The notes under the pieces were generated by a model, which saw only the letters and a program-made list of their open reading frames with translations, did no database searches and was not told the origin of the DNA. A program made the translations under genes and the position numbers. From Trichomonas vaginalis G3 (Eukaryota > Parabasalia > Trichomonadida > Trichomonadidae), in contig NC_067208.1 of NCBI RefSeq assembly GCF_026262505.1, positions 7,449,962 to 7,513,961 of the forward strand: a stretch of DNA of 64,000 nucleotides, given 5' to 3'. Shown in pieces: positions 8,337 through 17,216 of this stretch (position 1 is its first letter; each line of letters starts with the position of its first letter).

Positions 8337-10621
8337 TTAATATATGTAAAAATATATTGTTTTAAAATGGTATGCCATTTCATATTTCTCATCTAACAAA
8401 CAAGTTTCCCAACGGTCTTCTCCAACAACTCAGCGTACATTTCAAATAAAATAAAAAATGTCACTTTTTTGAAAACGTTTTTACTTCATGCAATGTTTTA
8501 TTTCTGTGCCGTCTTCAAGTATGCCCAATATTTCCTTTTCGATATTACATGAACTTCGGAAATACCTTTCTAGCTTAAAACAGCCCATCTTTTCACCGAC
8601 CATTCCCATTTCAATGAGTTTGTTGTATCCTTCTTCGTTCGTCATGAGTGGTCAATGTTTCATAGTAAACCTTCACTTTGGATTTGACTTCGGAGAAGAA
8701 TTTGTTGTAGTTGTCAAGGACTGCCTTTGCGAACTGAGGGTAAGACCAATGTTCGACAATAGGTTTTAATGTGGTTTACTAAGCCACTTTGACCTTGAGT
8801 GAATTCGTACTTCAAAACAAAAGGAGAAAACCTTTCAACAAAGTTGTCGACCTTCTCATAATGTTTACTCTTCATCTCTTTGAGGTTTTCTTAATGGAAT
8901 ATCCCCATGTCGAATTCATAAGCAATTTGAGTGTCATTGCAAGTTTGGTGTTTGAAGCTTTCCTAATATATACAGTGTTGTATGACTTTTCCAACTGTAT
9001 AGTTCCTTCCGGGAACTCACCATCTTCGTTTGGAATTCAGTCGAATATATTGGACAACCTCATGTACGCAGCGTTAAGGTCGACATAGTATATCTTTTTC
9101 GTTTGAGTCGAACTTGTCACAACCAATTGGTCCAGTTTGTGGAAATTCAAGTGAGTCTCTTATCTTCTGAGAAACTTCTCCTGTTATCTCATAAACATCG
9201 TCGAAGCAATCTGTTTCATATAAAACCTTCTGACCTAACTCAGATGCTCTCCAATACAATTTGACGTCAATTGGATGTCTCAATGGAAGTTTGTTTATAG
9301 CATCTTGAAGTTCTTGCAACCTCATTGAAGTTCTTCTGGTTCAGGTTGGTATCGAACAATCCAACTCCTTGTGGAATTGTGTACTTCTTTTGTACTAGAA
9401 CTTTGTCTGGAACAACTTTTGGTCTTGCTAACAATGAAAAGTTTGTTTCGTCTTTTGGTACAAAAAGTTTCTGTCAGCTTGTCATCTGGAATTGTTCAAC
9501 AAACCTTTCTCGAAAAGAATGTTTACAGCTCTGACAATGTTGCACTTGCCTTTTCCGAACAATGGGTTTGTAAGACTTTCGTTCAACATGAAGTGGTTTG
9601 TGGACAATTTACAATCTTCAACCATGGTAAATTGAACTCAACAACATAGTCGTCATGTGAAGAACCTTTAGCTGTAGGTATGTTGACTCGGATATTGACA
9701 TTTGCCAACGGTGCAATTTTTGCCAATTGACCTCTGAGAATGTACCTTGTCTTCACACATGACTCAAGATACTTCATCTTCTCTTCTGTAACAAGACCAG
9801 AGTTCCTGAGACATGTAAGAATGCAGGTTCGTTGACAATTGTTTCAGTTGAATTGTAAATTCCATACCTTGTCAAGTCAATGTCAGACTTATTTATGAAC
9901 GGGAAGTATCCAGCATGTTGTCTGACTGCTTGAGGGTTAGGTTGGTACATTCGAACTTGAACACTTGCAATTCCTTCAATTGCATTCAAAATGTCTGAGT
10001 CGGAGTCAACCATTTGTTCTCTCTTTGTAGTCTTGAAAGCGTCAAGAAGTTTTGCGGCTGTTTGTTCATTGCATTTGCATAGTAAATGTGACCATCCAAA
10101 TCTGTTATGGTCAATCTGAGATTGTGTCCTTTCTTATTTCCGTCTTGATTGCAGCAAGTACTCCATGAAGCCTTCTTTGTTCTTTCCTTCGTCAAAGTTT
10201 ACTGTAAAGGTTCGACCAGATGTAATTTGACTTCTAACTTCACGGTACTTCTCATATGCATATCTTGTTCTTTCATGGGAGCATGTGCGTCTTCACCTTT
10301 TTTCCTTTTTCCTTCTCAAAGGATGCATTGTTCGTCATGTTTCCAGTAGAATCTGGCAAAGCCGTCGTGTCCTTCAACTTGAGGTTCACTAACATCGAAA
10401 GGCATGTTCATAAGACGTTCTTCTTCTAACCTCTCTAGTCTGTTTGGATAATTTGCACGTGCTGTTTCCAAATCCATTTCGTAGCGAAGACCAGACAATT
10501 TGTCATAGACTTTTATGGGTCTTCCCTTCCTATATTTAAACTTCTTCGAAACTCTCCAACCATATCTTTGTAACTCTGCTTTTATTCTAGCAGACTTTCT
10601 GTCCATTCTATATGGGGGCAT
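8337..10621 (-). pseudogene. Maverick protein-primed family B DNA polymerase, heavily frameshifted
   Basis: A reading of about 760 codons starts at ATG 10621 and is split among all three frames. Polymerase signatures remain: YVDLNAAYM near 9080 fits motif A (DxxSLYP-like), KLLMNSTWGYS near 8910 fits motif B (KxxxNSxYG), and the end KYEMAYHFK near 8370 fits the thumb. Upstream pieces at 10013-9774 (PQAVRQHAGYFPF, ending NEPAFLH) and 9777-9583 (KMKYLESCVKTRYI) resemble the N-terminal part of protein-primed viral polymerases. Motif C is not recognisable as DTDS. Such polymerases copy Mavericks. It cannot make a full protein as written. Plus-strand frames over it are shadows. Confidence 0.72.
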
Positions 10622-10651
10622 TTTTATAAAAATAAAAAATATTTTTTTTCT

Positions 10652-11233
10652 TTACTTTACATAACCGCCTGCTGCCATAAGTCTTTGACGCCAACCCATA
10701 CCAGCTAATGAAGGTTGACTTGGTTTAGTTTGGAAACTAAACTTTGGTTTTGGTTTATCTTCAGTTTTTGGTTTTCTTCTTCTATCGGTTTTTCGTCACT
10801 TTTCGGTTCCTGACTTTACTTCACTTGCAGGAACAGTTGTGTCGTCACATCTTCATAATATCATATGCCATTTGTTTTTTGTTTTCCTTTCAATTTTTGT
10901 GTTTGTTGTAAAGTTTTAGAATATTTCGACTCTAAGTCAATGAGATGTTCTATAATGAACTGTTGGTCAGTGAAGTAAACTTTTCCATCTGTTGTCTCGA
11001 AAGCTCCTTCAGACTTCAATATTTTATTTGTGAGAGTCTGTTTCTTTTTTGAGATACTAGCCGTTCCATTTTTATGAAAAGTGACTTTATAGTTAGGGTT
11101 TGTATTTTCCAGACCTGGCACTTTCTATTATTGAATTTTTCTCTTCATCTGTAAGTTCTTTGACAGGTTTTGACAATGGTTCTGAACTTTTTGTTTGTGG
11201 TGTCAAATCGACCGTTTCAACTTCTTCGGTCAT
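10652..11233 (-). pseudogene. Frameshifted hypothetical Maverick gene(s)
   Basis: ATG at 11233 opens a segment (EEVETVDLTPQTKSSEP) that shifts near 11100 into the 10861-11121 frame (NYKVTFHKNGTASISKKK, then a helical QQFIIEHLIDLESKYSKTL). After a stop at 10861 another frame resumes, with a lysine/proline stretch (KPKPKFSFQTKPSQPSL) and the ending GMGWRQRLMAAGGYVK. It may be one gene of about 190 codons or two adjacent genes. Family not recognised. Confidence 0.45.
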
Positions 11234-11250
11234 TTCATCTCAGTAAAAAT

Positions 11251-11402
11251 TTAGTTTGGTTTGTTTTCAACTGGTTTTTGTTGTTTTTTAAGTCGGTCTA
11301 AAACTTCCTGAGGTATAGGAAGAATTGACAAACACGTGGTGTAACTGCTGGAAGTCGACAAATCCATCTTGAACCCATTTGTTTCAATGCTGTATTGTTC
11401 AT
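11251..11402 (-). pseudogene. Very small hypothetical gene with one frameshift
   Basis: ATG at 11402 opens MNNTALKQMGSRWICR; after one frame change near 11325 the reading continues LPIPQEVLDRLKKQQK to a stop at 11251. About 50 codons in total. It lies between two similarly oriented small Maverick genes with typical AT-rich gaps. Family not recognised. Confidence 0.4.
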
Positions 11403-11422
11403 TTTCATCTCAATAAAAAACT

Positions 11423-11820
11423 TTACATTCCCCACGTTTGAGGCGGTTGAGGTTGGTTATTGTTTACCCACTGTTGTGCATGGTTATATCCTCTGTTAAA
11501 GAATCTTTCACCTTGGTCCATATAGTGTCCTGCTTGGTTATAGTAGTCATTTGCTTTGTTATAATAGTTTCCTGCTTGTCTTCCTACATTGTCATCCATC
11601 TTGAATTTTCCTCTTGTTTCAGGATTTGGAATAAGATTTGTTGCATCTCGTGCTACATCCAACCTTTCTGTACAGTTTGTATAATAGGTTGTGCTTTCTC
11701 TTTAAGTATACCTAATGTACTCAAAATCTTCCTTCCAACCCCAAATACACCTCTGGCTATTGTTCCCACTGCGGGCAAAAATCTGGATGCAACTCCTGCC
11801 AATGCGCCAAATAAACCCAT
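11423..11820 (-). pseudogene. Small virion-type protein with glycine/phenylalanine-rich start, frameshifted
   Basis: ATG at 11820 gives MGLFGALAGVASRFLPAVG, a hydrophobic or amphipathic N-terminus, then basic residues; a frame change near 11665 leads into an asparagine/tyrosine/glutamine-rich tail (NKANDYYNQAGHYMDQG) ending at 11423. A short membrane-active start followed by a polar tail recalls adenovirus protein VI-like internal capsid proteins, but this is analogy only. It is divergent from the integrase with a 16-bp gap containing GGATAAAA. Confidence 0.45.
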
Positions 11821-11836
11821 TTCTTATAGGATAAAA

Positions 11837-12793
11837 ATGACGAATCCAAACAAGGACCCCTATGTTTCTAAAGCGACAAAGAAAGCACTCATGATAAAAA
11901 TCTTTAGTTCAACACAAATGCTTGGTTTATGGATATCTTGGAAAACATTCCGAGAGTTAGAACAGATGGACCTCCATACTGGTTAATATTTGTCGGTCAA
12001 AACACAAGATACTGTGAAGCCATACCATTATGGTCCAAAAATATTTTAGATGTGAAAACTGCTTTGACAATATTCGTTGACAAATACCATCCAACAAAAC
12101 TAACATCTGACTGTGAAAGTTCTTTCAAATCAGATGATGTAAAAAACTATCTGCGTTCAAAAAATGTAAACCAATATTTCATTGTCGACCAAAACCATTC
12201 TGCCCTTGGTGTCATTGACGGTTGTATAAAAATGTTAAGAGACTTAAACCAACCACAAGGTGGTGAAGCAAATGAAATGTCATATGACGACAAGTATAGA
12301 CACTTCTCCATGGCAAAGATGAGACAAGTTTTAAATATTTACAATAGCCGTAAACAAAAAGGTTTGGGAAACCACTCCCCGAAGAAATGAAAAACAACCC
12401 TGACTTAGAGAAAGACTATATATTTAATAATTTAGTCAAAAGAGACAAACAAGAAAGAATGCCGGGCTTCAAACTTCAGAAAGGTGACAAAGTAAAAATA
12501 GAAATACCTAAACGCGACCCTATGAAAATACTATTGACTATGACAACAATGGAAACCCGACAGGTACTCACATTCGTGTTCGTAAAAATAGAAGAAAGTA
12601 TACAAGAGAATATTATGAAGTTTTAGGCAAACATGGCAAAATGTACACACTGCAAGCAGAAGATAAAACTACTATTGTCAGACCTCGTTTCAAACTTGTC
12701 AAAGTTCAAGGTGGTATACTTTCAAAGACAGTTCCTAACAAATATAAGACAACTCCTGACCAATATGCTAAAGAAGTTGAAAATGACGACTAA
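11837..12793 (+). pseudogene. Maverick retrovirus-like (c-type) integrase, frameshifted
   Basis: ATG at 11837 opens a segment that shifts before the core at 11929-12390. The core has MDILENIPRV (first catalytic aspartate), KLTSDCESSFKSDD (second) and HSALGVIDGCIKMLRDL, which aligns with the VERFNRTL-type third motif; the residue at the usual glutamate is aspartate. Further pieces in other frames give a basic GDKVKIEIPKRD segment and a C-terminal reading to the stop at 12791-12793, as expected for a small barrel or chromo-like C-terminal domain. The enzyme would insert the Maverick into the genome. At least three frameshifts disable it. It overlaps the convergent fibre gene by four bases. Confidence 0.78.
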
Positions 12794-14170
12794 GCATTTC
12801 TATACCATGCGTAAACTGTCATGTAAGGTGGCATGTATTCTTTACTTTGTCCCGTTGTATGTGTATATCCTGTAACGAAATGTGTATGGATTCCTTCTCC
12901 CTGAGTGTCACTCCAGTAACAATTTATAGCAAACTTAACGTCGTCTTTAACATCATATCCTTTACCTTTTGTCATTCCTGACCAATCCCAATATCTATGC
13001 TTATGACAACCCGATTCAGATGTAGTTAATCTTATGTAATGACTGTGTGCAGGTAAATTTTCACCTGAAATCGTTTTACTTCCACCTGTTTCCTTTGAAG
13101 AGTTTGCACAATACAAAAACCTGTCGACTATTTGAGTCCAAGTTCCAAAACCTAAAACTGTTGCTGGATTTGTTGAATTCATTGACGTATAAATAGAGCC
13201 TGCAGGATATAATGTTTGAAGTATTTCAGTCTTTAATGTTTGAAGCTCTGTTTTGTCAGCCTTCTTATCTAACATTGCTGGTAGTTCATATGCTTCAAAG
13301 TTTCTGGCATGACTTTCAATGTTCCTGCAACTGTTATCTAAATTGTTTAGTGTATCTTTTACGCTTGTACTTGGATTCTCTAAAGGTGCACTTGAACCAA
13401 GGTCAAAGTTCAATATTATGTCGTCTGCTGTAAAAGTTGTAAAACTTGTATGTGTATGAGTCTTATTTGCTTTCTTCTCTAACTCATCGTTAACATAAGT
13501 TTTATCTGCTTTAAGGTCTAAACATCCTGAAACCCATCTGTATCGGCTTTACTTTTTAAAATCTTCGATGTCCATTCATGATACCATTCAACCCTTTCTT
13601 AATTTCATTATCTTTTTCATCCACATATTCCTTATCCTTTCTTCTCTAACTTACTAGCCACATATTCCTTATCCGCTTTCTTTTCAAGGCTAACGTTTAA
13701 GTCTGTTATTTCAGATATAGAATGTGTATGAGTCTTTTTAGAATATTCGTTTTCAGCTCTTGTCACTTCACTTGACATTTTATTGTCAACATATGTTTTG
13801 TCTGCTAGTTCAGGATGAGTATGTTCTTTTGTTGCATAAGCATTGTTAGCTCTTTCTTCTTCTTTTGCTATTGCATCGTCTACATATTCTTTGTCAGCTT
13901 TGTTGTCAACATCTGCTTTCAAAAGAAGTTCATTTATAGGTTTCTCGTTTAAAGTTCCTTTTGTTGGATTTATACAGACAGTATTGTTCTTCTTGTCTTG
14001 AAACAGAAACTCATCTGTCATTGGGTTTAATGTCAGTTTTAAGTTTCCTTCTTCAATGACTCAGATATCTTAGAATAGTTTGAAAAGTTTGTTGTGTTCT
14101 TATTTAGAGCTTGCATAATGAGTTGTCGGTTGTGTTGTATTTCTCTTATGGAAGCAATATCTTTCGACAT
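12790..14170 (-). pseudogene. Fibre-like protein with C-terminal phage-tail collar-type domain, frameshifted
   Basis: ATG at 14170 starts MSKDIASIREIQHNRQLI. After a frame change near 14050 the 13632-14021 segment has repeated NKADKEYVDD and THTH words, a pattern common in trimeric fibre shafts. After further shifts near 13630 and 13530, the last 200 residues contain YPAGSIYTS, GTWTQIVDRFLYC, GGSKTISGENLPAHSH, GIHTH and YMPPYMTVYAWYR. This is the signature of the collar or gp10-like C-terminal domain of phage tail fibres, with paired histidines. It probably forms a receptor-binding spike on a Maverick particle (inference). The gene is divergent from penton-like copy 2 with an 18-bp gap containing TAGATAAAA. 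Confidence 0.72.
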
Positions 14171-14188
14171 TTTTATTCTAGATAAAAT

Positions 14189-15033
14189 ATGCTTTCAATA
14201 GAAAAAGAAAATTCAAGAGTTGCTACAACTAAACCATTAGATGAACTTTTTACTAATGTCGGTCAAAAGTTTGAGACAGAGACCGTAAAGCATGAAGGCT
14301 ATCGTTTTGACTACCCATTAAGATGGTTAAGAGACCCATCTGTCACAAAGCTATTGGCTTTCGTAGAATGAAGTTCATTTCAGAAGCCATACATGGTTTC
14401 CCATTTACGGTCGTTTTGAAGTTCGATACTATAACAAAGAAAAACGTATGTATGAGAAATTTGAACAGGGAAAACTTTACAAGTTAGTTTGCTTGTAAAC
14501 TTAGAAACAACTCTTCAAGCTTTTCAAAGAAAAAATAAACGATATCTATATCGAATATGCAAAACAGTATAAACATTGACGAAGGAGAATACCATCTCGA
14601 TATTATTTATGACAGGAAAAATGCAACTGTTAAAATCAATAAAATAGAAGACCTTGGAGAAACGTTTATATTCTACAAAATATAACAACTTGGCATGGTA
14701 TAGATTTATGAGGATGTTAAATCAGCCTGCAGCATATCCAGTACACCCAGACTTTTATGAAGTCGAAAACCCTAATGGAACATATGAAAATGTTTTCGAC
14801 CCAGCTGCTATTATTGTTCATGCTTCATTTTCTGGCGCCCAAAACTCTTTCTTATGCTTGGCAAATGACTTTTACGAAAAACCTACAAAGTTATACGAAC
14901 CACCAAGTGGAAGTATTTCAGACTTTCAAGTATGGTTTACTACAGATGGAAGAAAAGAATAATTCCATTATACCATGCGTTTTACTTAGAACTTAGTTTC
15001 ATATACAACTACTATCGAACGGTAAAAATATAA
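14189..15033 (+). pseudogene. Probable Maverick minor capsid (penton-like) gene, copy 2, frameshifted
   Basis: ATG at 14189 opens 60 codons including RFDYPLRWLRDPSVTK, then frames change near 14370, 14480 and 14690. A segment INIDEGEYHLDIIYDRKN lies near 14570, and 14654-14962 contains FDPAAIIVHASFSGAQNSF and FQVWFTTDG; the end reads LSFIYNYYRTVKI to a stop at 15031-15033. All segments match, in order, the minus-strand copy at 7487-8336, at the level of distant paralogues rather than a recent duplicate. Confidence 0.6.
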
Positions 15034-15037
15034 TTTT

Positions 15038-15279
15038 TTAATACGGTTGAGTGTGTTGGATTTGGTTGCCAACTAGACTGTGGTGCAGGTTCAGGCTGTT
15101 GTATAACAGGAGCTTGTTCTTCTGGTTCAGGGTCTTTAGTATAATACCAACGAACTGACCTACCCTTTTACCAATATTTTTGACACCGTTCCAAATTCCT
15201 CTTCGACAGATTTTATTCCATTCCATATACCTCTTCCAACTCTTCTGAAGAAGTTTCCAATACTACTGAAGAAACCCAT
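15038..15279 (-). pseudogene. Small basic/amphipathic virion-type protein, frameshifted
   Basis: ATG at 15279 gives MGFFSSIGNFFRRVGRGIW, which fits an N-myristoylation pattern (G2, S6) and an amphipathic helix; a similar GIWNGVKNIGKRVGQF follows in another frame, then a proline/glutamine-rich tail (EPEEQAPVIQQPEPAPQ). At least two frame changes occur. Its layout resembles the 11423-11820 protein. A membrane-interacting capsid protein is possible; the evidence is compositional only. Confidence 0.42.
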
Positions 15280-15297
15280 TTTACTATATGTAAAAAT

Positions 15298-15659
15298 CTA
15301 ATGTCCGCCTAGTCTCTTACGTTTCCTGTTGAGTTCCATAGCATTCTTTAACTGGAGCTCATACATTCTGTTTCTCCTCTGGTAGAAAACATATTCTGGG
15401 TCAACTCCTGTGTTCGCGTCATCTGCATAAAGTTGTTATATCCCACTTCAGGGTTTGTATAAAACTCTTTCCATCTCATATTTGCATACCATGGTGGCAA
15501 ACCTAACGCAGCGTCATTTGACATGGCAGTTTGCATTTGTACATCTGTTGGCACTTGACCATAGTTTGCCATTGCAGTTTGTATTCTAACTTCATTTGGA
15601 ATATTCTCTGGGTTTGGTTGTCCAGGTTGCTGTGCATTCGCTAAGTTCTGTGCGTCCAT
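15298..15659 (-). pseudogene. Hypothetical Maverick protein, one frameshift
   Basis: ATG at 15659 opens MDAQNLANAQQPGQPNPEN; the reading includes two similar stretches (VRIQTAMANYGQVP and VQMQTAMSNDAALG) and LPPWYANMRWKEFY. Near 15385 the frame changes, after which YVFYQRRNRMYELQLKNAM and a basic end RKRKRLGGH run to the stop at 15298. About 120 codons. Family not recognised. Confidence 0.5.
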
Positions 15660-15682
15660 TTAATATTAGATAAAAATATCTC

Positions 15683-15814
15683 TTACGAGTACATATACTG
15701 AACATTTGCAGGCATTGGTTCATCTTCATATTCTCTGTACTTTTCTGCCACGTCAAATAAATAAATGACACAATGGAAAAAACCTAAAACAAGTAGTCCT
15801 ATTTCAAACCACAT
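15683..15814 (-). CDS. 43-residue single-span membrane protein
   Basis: ATG at 15814 gives a short intact ORF with a hydrophobic segment IGLLVLGFFHCVIYLF at residues 5-20 followed by a charged tail (AEKYREYEDEPMPAN). It sits 7 bp from the methyltransferase stop and 23 bp from the next gene, in the same orientation and with the same spacing as annotated neighbours. Small membrane proteins occur in Mavericks and their viral relatives. The function is unknown. Confidence 0.5.
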   Translation of the reverse strand: MWFEIGLLVLGFFHCVIYLFDVAEKYREYEDEPMPANVQYMYS

Positions 15815-15821
15815 TTACTTA

Positions 15822-16616
15822 CTAATAAATTTCTTTGTTATGACACTTTCTCCGGTTTATAGGACCTCTCTCATATTCTATCTTGTCATATATAAACTCA
15901 TAGTCATGTATGTCCTCTAACCATCTCATAACGGTTTCCAAACCACTTTTATCGGATGTAAAGTAAAAGCATGGATGGTTATGTATAACGTCTAAAGTTT
16001 CTAAAGAGTCTCTCAAAGTCCAGTCTACTTGGTATTGAAAATCCCATGTGTTATAGAACGGCGGGTCCACTATAAAGAAAACATTTTCCTTGTCTTTATA
16101 TTTTTCATACAAATCTGTCCAATGACATCTCACAAATTCTATACCCTCAATATATTTTTCTATGTTCTCTTTGAAAACATTTGTATAGTTAAGATATAAA
16201 ACTTTTGACATAAGTGTTTCAATGTCATGAACTCTTATAGCACCACTATATAATAGTCTAGCAGATATACTATCCCAGTCTATATATTCTGCTTTTTTCA
16301 AAACCTCTCTCACAATATTTTTGTTATCTAATGGTATACGTTCCATCTTACCTATCTGAATCTTTTCTTTTAACTCTTTCAATATATTGTTTGTGTCTGG
16401 AATATGTTTGAGACGGTTCATATAGTTGTCGAAGTCATTGCATATAATCTTTGAGTCTGGGAATATTGTATGACATAAATGGGATATATAGAAACTTCCA
16501 CCGAACAAATCTACAAATGTTAGACCATTCGGTAGTTTCTTAAGTTCTCTCAATATAATATCTTTACATCTACTCTTATTTCCAAAGAACGGTAACGGTG
16601 GTTTTGTAAAATTCAT
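15822..16616 (-). CDS. D12-class (Dam-like) N6-adenine DNA methyltransferase
   Basis: The protein has 264 residues and is intact. PFFGNKSRCKDII at residues 9-21 fits the FxGxK start of Dam/D12 enzymes, FVDLFGGSF (34-42) is the S-adenosylmethionine-binding motif I, and VDPPFY (183-188) is the catalytic DPPY-type motif IV. The order (SAM motif before catalytic motif) is alpha-type, as in Dam. It would methylate adenine in a short DNA site, perhaps marking the Maverick DNA. No restriction enzyme gene is visible nearby. Its open frame contrasts with the frameshifted polymerase, integrase and fibre genes. Confidence 0.87.
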   Translation of the reverse strand: MNFTKPPLPFFGNKSRCKDIILRELKKLPNGLTFVDLFGGSFYISHLCHTIFPDSKIICNDFDNYMNRLKHIPDTNNILKELKEKIQIGKMERIPLDNKNIVREVLKKAEYIDWDSISARLLYSGAIRVHDIETLMSKVLYLNYTNVFKENIEKYIEGIEFVRCHWTDLYEKYKDKENVFFIVDPPFYNTWDFQYQVDWTLRDSLETLDVIHNHPCFYFTSDKSGLETVMRWLEDIHDYEFIYDKIEYERGPINRRKCHNKEIY

Positions 16617-16837
16617 TTATATATAATAATAAAAATGTTTTTTCCTGAAAAGTGACAGAAAAGTGACAAAACATGAAAACATATATAATTTGTGAAAAGT
16701 GAAACATTATATAATGTTTTCGACCCAGAAGAAGGCTTCTTCCCAGAAGCAATGGAGGAAGAAGAAGAGTCCTCCGAATTCACACCAGAAGACTAACAAT
16801 TTTCCGAATAAAAACTTCATTTATACTAAACATCTTC
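16617..16837. other. Maverick-side remnant, no firm gene
   Basis: A 46-codon basic reading starts at 16713, while another frame over the same DNA gives an acidic end (EEGFFPEAMEEEEESSEF) with a stop at about 16796. The latter looks like a lost gene's C-terminus, but neither is strong. No inverted repeat marking the Maverick end was found. Confidence 0.3.
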
Positions 16838-17157
16838 GGGGCTAGAGGGCACGAAGTGCCTGGAAGCCCCACTACCTTTTTTTTTGAATTGTAATTGAAA
16901 ATTACGATTTTTCGTGTGACTTTTTCCCTCAATTTTTGAAAAAGTCAGCGTGAAAAACTTACCACCTTTTTTACATTTTTGAATTGAAAATTCAAAAATG
17001 TAAAAAGGATCGTCATTCTTTACGCACTTTTTCAATAAAATTTTTCATTTTTATTTTGAATACTTCACAAATTGAAAAAGTGAAAAAGAACTGATTCTTT
17101 TGATCTTCAAAATTTTTGGAATCGAATTTTACATAATTCGATTCCAAAAATTTTGAA
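16838..17157. repeat. Cluster of five hairpins
   Basis: Consecutive inverted repeats are: GGGGCT/AGCCCC enclosing GGCAC/GTGCC (about 16838-16870); TGACTTTTTC 16917-16926 with GAAAAAGTCA 16938-16947; a 20-bp near-perfect pair 16966-16985 with 16989-17008; CACTTTTTCAAT 17025-17036 with ATTGAAAAAGTG 17071-17082; and a perfect 23-bp pair 17106-17128 with 17135-17157. No gene is visible. The cluster separates Maverick-type genes from the gene A/ANK array. Confidence 0.9.
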
Positions 17158-17216
17158 TTGAAAAAAGAATTTTTATTTTCATAAACTCTAATCAAATTAA
17201 TTGACACTTTTTTACA

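Noticed and set aside
8488-9649. Plus-strand open frames over the polymerase region
   Set aside because: The minus strand in the same place carries polymerase motifs; the plus-strand frames have no recognisable features.
1-16816. A bacteriophage or prophage origin, suggested by KilA-N, Dam-like and tail-collar genes
   Set aside because: The A32-type ATPase, retrovirus-like integrase, protein-primed polymerase, hAT insertion and ankyrin context fit a eukaryotic Maverick.
16617-17216. Maverick terminal inverted repeat
   Set aside because: The hairpins are local inverted repeats; I could not match any of them to sequence at the other side, which lies outside the window.
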